Below the pieces are notes generated by a model. It saw only the letters and a program-made list of their open reading frames with translations. It was not told the DNA's origin and did not search any database. Source: Deuterostichococcus epilithicus (Eukaryota > Chlorophyta > Trebouxiophyceae > Prasiolales > Stichococcaceae). Taken from it: a stretch of 64,000 bases of DNA. The stretch covers positions 1,736,009-1,800,008 of the forward strand of contig JAVTLE010000021.1 in the NCBI GenBank assembly GCA_033439295.1. Direction: 5' to 3'. Of the stretch, positions 57,039 to 64,000 are shown piece after piece (the first letter of the stretch is position 1; the number at the start of each line of letters is the position of its first letter). The translations under genes and the position numbers were made by a program.

Positions 57039-57535
57039 CGGCTTGGTCGGCACCGGAAGGTCAACAGATTCAAGCTGTGATTTTCAAGACGGGATATGCG
57101 GCGCTGTGCACCAATTGCGGCCATGAGGCGTGCGCAACCTTGCCTGCGTGTGTGATGGCTATGGCGTCACGCACCGTCAGAGAGTTAATGGCAGCGACTT
57201 CCAAGTGACTCAGCTGGCAAGCGATGGCGAGGTCATACGTGGCAGCACGCAGGGTTTGCAGGAGCTCGTGTTTAGGATTTATAAGGGGAGCTTGCGCGAA
57301 GTTGGCAAATGCCATCAGTACTGCTTTGCCTGAGCTTTCGCGTGCAGTAGCAGTGTTGCAGCACGAAACTTGATGAGACAGAGCTTGAAAGTGCCTGTAA
57401 TCCAGAAGCTCAGCAAAACCATCTAGTCGACTTGCACCGATCAATGTGGTGTCGGAAAACCACCAGAAATGCAGAAATGACATGCTGGTCACGCCCCGGC
57501 CCTGATCAGTCGTAAACTCGATCAGGGAGGGCACC
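57039..57535. other. Intergenic: PEX10 3' flank and VPS13 promoter
   Basis: 497 nt between two rightward genes, less GC-rich than the exons. No coding similarity or structured RNA was recognised. Confidence 0.5.
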
Positions 57536-60500
57536 ATGTTTGAGCAGAGGGTGCTGTACTACCTGCAAGCCTACCTGGGCAAATATGTTGCAGGACTCGA
57601 CCCTGCGTCGCTGCGCATCTCGGTCCTTGCCGGGGACGTCGTGCTGCGCAACCTGCAGCTCAAGCCTGAGGCCCTGAGCAAACTCAAACTCCCCATCACC
57701 GTCAAGGCCGGGCTGCTCGGCTCACTGAAGCTCAAGGTGCATGCGATGCGCACTCGTGCCGCCTTGCAGATCGGCTCGATCAATATACCAGGCAGAACCG
57801 TGTGCGAATTATCGATGTGTTGACGCATTCGATGCATTCCGAACACGGATGCTTACGCTTCGACCAGCTCGGCAGCATGGCTGTGAAGCGGCGGTGCGTC
57901 ACGCATCCCCTGATGTGACGTGTCGGCTGCATTGCAGATCCCATGGCGCAGCCTGGGGCAGTCGCCGGTCATCGTGGAGCTCGACAGCATCTACCTTCTG
58001 GCATGCCCCAAAACCGAGGCAGACGAGGCCAACGATGAGGAGGCGAGCAGCGTCAATACATCCTGCAAGTTTGTATGCATCTGTTGCATTGGCAGCCTGG
58101 AGGAAAGAACTGACGCATGGTAAGCGATACCCTGCTACCAGCAGCTGCTCTCCTGCAGTCACGACCTGCAGTTTATGACCTGCAAGGGTTCTCTTGTCAA
58201 TTTCAGGATGACTCGGAGGCGGCGGCGCCGGCGCGGAAGCAAAAGGCGGTTGATGCAAAGGAGCTGGACTGGGTGCACTCCCACCTGCGTGTCGACAAGA
58301 AAGCGGACCCAGAAGGCGGCGGCGGTGGCGGCTTCCTACGCGCCATGATCGACACTATCATCGGCAACCTGCAGCTGTCCATCACCAACGTCCACATTCG
58401 CTACGAGGTCGATCCTTTGGCTGCCAGCACCGCTTGCTGCCGGTTAAGCACACATGCGAGGTTGAGTGGCCCGGCATTTTGCTGGCTGTTCAGAATTTAT
58501 TTGCTTACCGATCGAGTTCTTCTGAAAGCCAGCCAACATGTCGCGGATGCTGCCCCGCAGGATGACATCAACGTGCCCGGGTGCCCGCTGGCGGTGGGCT
58601 TCACGCTGGAGAAGCTCAGCGCGCACACCATTGACGAGGCGGGCAAGGAGGTCTTCGTGCACAAGAACGCTCTGGAGCTGCTGCGCAAGGTGCTCCCTCT
58701 CGACATGTTAAAATACCAGGTTGGACTGCAGGTTGGTGTGCTGCTGCGGTGCCCTGGCAGCAGCTTCGGCATCAACGTTGACGCGCACAGGCATGCGTCA
58801 GTGCTGTATGGCGACTGCAGGCTGTGCTGATGCTCAGCTGACAAACAGCAAATAGTTTGCAGGTGTCTGGTTGACTGACGGATGTGCTGCCCGGTGCGTG
58901 TGTACCAAACAGGCATCGGAGCTGAAGCGCCTGGCGGTGTACTTCGACGTGCACACCCAGCTGTGGCAGCCACCCAAGCCGTGGGCGGAGATGGGGCGGC
59001 AGGACTGGGACACCCTGTTCCTGCCCGGCATCGCCGCCGGCGACGGCGGCAACGGTGGCGACGGCGGGCAGGGCAACGCCGCCGACGTGGCGGACGGCCG
59101 CACGTACGTGCTCAAGCCGGTCGACGGGCGGCTGAACTACATCCGGCGGGGCCGCAATGTGCGCAAGGACGAGACGCAGCCCATCCAGGAGGCGGACGTC
59201 CGCCTGCATGCCGTCAGCCTGCACATCTCCAGTGAGAGCCCTTCGAACCAACCTCCCCAAACACGCCGCTGCACTGGGTGCACCCTTTCATGCAGGAAGG
59301 ATCGACTGACAACCCCATGCTCGGGACGGCTCGCGCGCATGGGGAGTCCAGAGCGCAGCTGCCGACAAGCACGGCAGCGGCTCCAGCGGCTCCCGGTCAT
59401 GCTCTGCCGTGCTACATGTGCAGGGGACCAGTTCCAGAGCCTGCAGAAGGTCACGGGCGAATTTGCCACCTACGCTGCGCGGGCGCGCTACTGGAGCCGC
59501 CACCCGCGCGTGCGGCCCACTGATGCCAGGACGGCACGGAAGTGGTGGCAGTACGCCGGCGGCATCGTGCGCGAGCAGTTCAGGCCGCAGATGACCTGGG
59601 CGGACGTGCAGCAGGTGCGTGCGCGGTCCACGTGTGCATGTGAGCCTTGGCACAGCCGCCCTTGGGGACTGCGTGGAACAACCACAGGGGCGGCTTGCTA
59701 GAGTATTTGCATGCAAGCCCGTGTCAGCCTGCGCGGGAGAAGGGATGCTGCACGCTGCAGACGTGCTCTCCTGCAGCCCGGCTGGCGTGACGCCAACCCT
59801 GCGGTCCATACCCTGCAGGTGGGCTGGATGCGGCGGAAGTACATCCCGGCCTACGTCGAGTGCTTGCAGAACAACCAGATGGGCGGCAACGAGGAGACGA
59901 AAAAAATGGACCAGGATCTGCCGGAGGCCACCATCCTGCTCTTCCGCCGCTTTGCCCACACACAGGCACGCTGTTAGTGCTGCTCGCCGATGCATACATG
60001 CAGCTCTTCCGCCGCTTCGCTTACGCGTAGGCGTGCCACCTGTGGCCTCCTGCCGCCCGCAACATGGATGCTCGCAACACAGCAAGCGGGCGCTGGACTG
60101 AGCCCTGGTCTGGCTTGCAGGCTGCGGCTCACACTAGGCTGGTGTTTATGGAGACAGCATAGGCAGCCGTTGATTGTTGCGCTTCCGCATGCAGGTGGAG
60201 GGCGACAAGCGGAGGGCCGCTGCGGCGGCCGCCGCCAAGCAGCAGGCAGCGGGCGGCGGCGGCTGGTTTGGCTGGTTCCGCGGCGCGCCGGCGGCCAAGC
60301 CGGAGGGCGAGGCGGAGCCGGAGGCGGCGGGCGACCTCAGCGATGAGGAGAAGGAGCACTTGCGGCAGCTGGTCACGGAGCAGGAGGACGCCCTCAACGT
60401 CGGTGGGCCTGCTCGTGCCCGCACCTCTGACTGCTGTTGCCGCTCTCGGAACTGATTTCCCAGTCACGACGATCCTTGCCATTCGGCTGGAACCGGTACT

Positions 60501-63500
60501 TGGAAATGGAGAGGTCAGCAACGATAGCGGAAGCGCGCTGGTGCAGCAGCACGCCTGCTGAGTCTGGGCACATATGGGACCAGTGGCTTGCCGCTGGGAC
60601 CAAGGAGTGTGCTGTGCTTCCCCCTACCTCTCACTACTGGTGCAAACATCAGATCTGCGACGAGCAGCCAGTCTCAGCCGTCATTTTTGCGCCGCTGTCG
60701 CAGGCTCGGAGTCGCCGCACAGCGTGCGCATGAGGGTGACCGCGGCAATCGGCAGCGCGGCGGCGGTGCTGGACTCGCCCTCCGGCGAGGTGCTGCGCGG
60801 CGCGGCGGAGGGCCTGACGGCGGGCGCCACCATGTACCCCAAAACCCTGGGCCTGGACCTGGCGGTGCACGCCGTGGGCGTCACCAGCCCGGAGGGCACC
60901 TTCCTGCGCTCGGGGGCGCAGCTGCAGCACTCCACCAGCCGCGCCCGCCGGCCGCCGGGTGCGCCGCCCTGCTCGTCGCGATTGAGGCGGGGTCCCAGCA
61001 GCTCCTCTGGATGAAGTGCGGTTGCCTTGTCCCAGCCTGCCGCCCAGCAGCTGACGAGATGGGGCGCCCGGCATCGTGTCATACAGACGCGCTCTGCATG
61101 CAAATTGCATGCAAACGATGGGCGGCTCACTCCAGCAAGCCAGTAGGCCCTGCTGCTGTGCGATGGTGGGGCATGATGTGCACTGGCTGACACCGAGATC
61201 CAACCGGGGCGTGCAAAGGCACAAGGCAAAGCCGCCTCTGCGGGCTCGAGCTGTAGCCGGTGCACACCATGTCCACCATCGTGAACAGCAGCCCCATGCA
61301 CCAGGGTCCTGTCAAGCCTGAGATCCCATTCCTTGAGGCAGCCTTGTGCACGGTGTGATGCTTGAGGAAGAGTCTGCGCAGCTGTGCATTGAGCTGGCAT
61401 GTGCCCTGTGGTGCCGCAGACGCGCACGCCATTGACATGGACGTAGACGAGCACGCCATCGATGTGGACGGCGACGCTGAGGAGGCCACGGGCGGCGAGA
61501 AGGACGGAACCGAGGCCGCGCAGGACAGCAGCCGCGCGGTGCAGCTGGGCATCGTGCAGAACCCGCAGGACGGCAGCGCGGACACCGCGATCAGCCTGGC
61601 GCTGTCCTCCAGCTACATCACCTACTCGCCTGCGACGCTGCAGCGCCTGCAGGACTTCTTCCACGTGGAGCAGGTGCGCAATGGGTGCTGCTGCGGCTCA
61701 GGCTCCCTGCCGCGCGGTTATCACTTAGCGGCGGAGTCTCCCGCATGTCAGCCCACACCTGCATGGAGGGCAAGGGCGAGTCGGGCACCGCTGTGTCACA
61801 TCTGGGACCGGGAGACGCCACATGCAACATGCACAGATGCAGTGCGTTTGGCTCCCTGCACCGGGGGCGCTCGAAACCTGGCTCACACGTTGCTGTTGCA
61901 CGCTCGCCACAGGAGGCGGATTTGTCGGTGGTTGCGGCACAAGCAGCGGCGCAGGTGGAGCGCGCCCGGCAGGCCGTCAAGAAGCAGGCCCAGGCGGCGC
62001 TGTCCTCCAAGCCCAAGCTGCAGCTGCACGTGACGCTGGACGCGCCCAAGGTTGCGGTGCCCATCCCTGCCGCGGCACACGGCTCAGAGGGTGCGTCTGC
62101 CGTGACGGCCTCCCGGTCGGGTGCGCCCAACACATCAGCTTTGCCAGTTCCCCCATGCGAGGCTGCATCCAGAGCTGCACCCACCCATCACCCAGAGTCA
62201 GCAGCAGCTGCGCGCGCCTGCTCAGCCTCTGCCGGTTCCACGCGCAGGCGCAGTGACCATGGTGCTGGACTTTGGGCGCTTCATGCTGGACAGCAACGCA
62301 GCAGCGCTGGCGGCACTCACAGAGGAGGAGGCGGCCGCGTACCTACCCTTCCGCCTCTCGGGCAAGAATACTTTTCCCTCTGAATCCTTTCGAAGAAGTG
62401 ATTGATACTTCGAATCGCCTACAGGGTTGCAGTTTCAAACATGATGCAATAAGAGTGTGGGTTGATATGCAGGCCGCGACATCTCCGCCTACCTGGTGGA
62501 TGGCGCCTTCTCCTGGTCGCTCATGGCAGGGCGCGAGCTCACACGGCTGCTGGAGCGCGGCGGCGTAGCCAAGGGTGCCCCCCCTCCCATTCACTGCCTG
62601 CGAGCCCGGCGGCGAGCGTGCTGTCTGCGCCGCTGCAGCCTCACAACGGTTTGGCCAGCGGCGCACCACCGAACTGGTTCACAGACTGAACTTGCTTGAG
62701 AAAACTGCTGACAAACTCTCCAGTGTTGTCCTGCATGCCAGCTGCTTTCCAAATCCCTCCAGGCTGGCAAGGAGTTGCCTGATGGTGCCCTCACATGCAC
62801 ACGGCAGGCGGCGAGGCGGTGGTGGTGCCGGTGCTGGAGCGCTGCGAGATGGACGCGGCGCTGCAGCTGGCCAAGGGGGAGCACCCCTCGCTGCCGCCGC
62901 TGCGGCTGGGCGTGACGCTGCCCACGCTGCGCTTCTTCATCTCGCCCGCCCGCCTGCACCGCGTCATGCGCGTCCTGCGGGAGGCGCTCCCCGGTGCGCC
63001 GCCTGCGCCGTCGCTTCCCAGCTCAGGACAATGTCTCGCTGTCACCTTGAAGTGTGCGAGGGCGGATCGCTTTTGTGCAAGGCCAAGTCGCAGCGTTCAT
63101 GCTCCTGTCGGTGGCCGAAATACGCTTGCGAGCACCTACTCAGTGTGAGTTGGGTTGTGAAGCCTGACGTTCCCATGCTATTTGCATGCGGCCCGCACTT
63201 GTGGGTGATGTACCTTTGCGTGGCGCTGCGCAGGCTCTGATGCGGATGCGGACGCGCCGGCGGCGGTGCCGCTGTGGCGGCAGAATGCGGACAGGGAGGG
63301 GGAGGTGTCATTCCTGGTGTGGGGCGGCATAGGACACGCGACGGCGCAGTGGCAGCGCCGCCACGCGGTGCTCTTTCGCGGCGGCCTCAACCTGCTGGCC
63401 GACGCGGACAGCCAGGCGGTGGTCGCCTCACAGCCGCTGCGCTCAGACAGGTGGGCTGCTGCAGCACTGGGCAGGCCTTGCACATGTTAAAGTGATGCTG

Positions 63501-64000
63501 GCTTGTGGCGAGTTCAGGGCAGACTCCATGAAGGTCGGAGCGTCGCCCCTGTGCGAGTGGCAGGGCTGCCAGCCTGGGGTGGCTGCATGCGTGCACCTGC
63601 AGCCATGCATGCAGCCACAAACAGGGAATCGCTCGGCAACGATCCGATTTGCGCTGTATTGTGACAGGCGCATCACGGCCGTTGCGCCGCAGCACATCGG
63701 CGACATCGAGCACTGCCTGGCAGTCTGCTCCAAGGACGCGGACCTTTCAAAGATCGTCGAGGATCCTGGCTCCTTCATCCTGCGCTTTGCCAGCGCCGAA
63801 GAGGTGCGCCACCACAGGGCGCTGCTGGAATCTCCGAGACATCAGGGGCACCGCTGCCCAGCTCGTGGCAGCACCTGGGCTGTCTGGCTGCCTGCTCGCA
63901 TATGATGGGCTGAGGTCGTCGTCCGCACACGATGCCGTGCAAGCAGGCACAGCTCTGCGTGGCACACACAGTCCTCCAGCGACTTGGAGAGGTCGGGTGA
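57536..64000 (+). CDS. VPS13: VPS13-family bridge-like lipid transfer protein, 3' partial
   Basis: ATG at 57536. Exons: 57536-57736, 57938 to about 58072, 58207-58407, 58561-58689, 58913-59231, 59424-59614, 59819-59965, 60195-60402, 60704-60958, 61420-61673, 61913-62090, 62248-62361, 62473-62574, 62808-62993, 63234-63450 and 63668-63803, continuing past the right edge (a short exon near 63972 is possible). The chorein N domain is clear: FEQRVLYYLQAYLGKYVAGL, ISVLAGDVVLRNLQLKPEAL, then LSITNVHIRYE and RRKYIPAYVECL. Exons 63234-63450 and 63668-63803 encode a PH-like domain (EGEVSFLVWGG, WQRRHAVLFRGGLNLLAD, SFILRFASAEE). VPS13 proteins move phospholipids at membrane contact sites; plant VPS13 isoforms also carry a PH domain. 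Introns at 59966 and 62362 begin with GC. The end of exon 2 is uncertain. Confidence 0.9.
63234..63803 (+). other. PH-like domain inside VPS13
   Basis: Two exons (63234-63450, 63668-63803) encode about 115 residues with beta-strand-like periodicity and the PH hallmarks: an EGEVSF opening, the W-x-R-R-x-x-V-L-F core and a FILRF strand near the end. PH domains bind phosphoinositides or proteins. The closing alpha helix would lie beyond 63804, probably in the next exon. Confidence 0.65.

Noticed and set aside
60681-61664. 327-codon minus-strand frame
   Set aside because: Antisense to VPS13 exons and the intron between them; no motif, typical of GC-rich DNA lacking stop codons.

Overview
This is nuclear DNA of a green alga (Chlorophyta), most likely a trebouxiophyte or chlorophycean-type unicell. 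The evidence is GC-rich coding sequence, very intron-dense genes (nearly every exon is 15-120 codons, introns mostly 100-350 nt), plastid and plant-type proteins (plastid ribosomal protein L1, MUT9-like kinase, STY-type kinase, SDN-type exonuclease) and hydroxyproline-type PPSPP stalks in secreted proteins. Assignment to a genus is not possible from this window. No bacterial genes, CRISPR array, insertion sequence, rRNA or convincing tRNA was seen.

Layout, left to right. A 4R-MYB/SNAPC4-like gene (+, 5' end outside the window); a small GLTSCR1-domain (BRIP-like) protein (-); the eEF2 chaperone adaptor HGH1 (-), divergent from plastid uL1c (+); an SDN-type DEDDh exonuclease (-), divergent from a LAZ1/TMEM184-like membrane protein (+); mitochondrial processing peptidase beta (-), divergent from a MUT9-like kinase (+). 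From 26.0 to 39.2 kb there is a tandem pair of secreted GH5 glycosidase genes: the left copy is a multi-lesion pseudogene, the right copy is full length. Then TsaE (-) and the SSU-processome WD40 protein UTP4 (-), divergent from mitochondrial malate dehydrogenase (+); an ACT-domain STY8/17/46-like kinase (-), divergent from the peroxisomal RING peroxin PEX10 (+); and finally the 5' part of VPS13 (+), which runs off the right edge.

Exon structures were built by hand. I joined exons only where donor, acceptor, reading phase and family similarity agreed. For BRIP-like, HGH1, uL1c, SDN, LAZ1, MPP-beta, MLK, UTP4, MDH, STY and PEX10 the joined exons sum to a multiple of three. The genes are unrelated housekeeping functions (ribosome biogenesis and translation, organelle import and quality control, chromatin, membrane contact sites) rather than a functional cluster. 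The only locus-specific family is the GH5 pair.

Two things stand out. First, an unusually large share of introns (about 11 of roughly 130 that I modelled) start with GC instead of GT, including cases where the two GH5 paralogues use GT and GC at the same intron position. Second, the GH5 proteins have an unusual modular design: signal peptide, an unrecognised N-terminal module, a PPSPP stalk, the GH5 catalytic domain, an Ala/Gln-Pro-Thr mucin-like linker and a polycationic tail of (K/R)-(K/R)-P-T repeats. The sequence has two N bases and two apparent single-base deficits in the proline-rich stalk of the right GH5 copy, which look like assembly faults.
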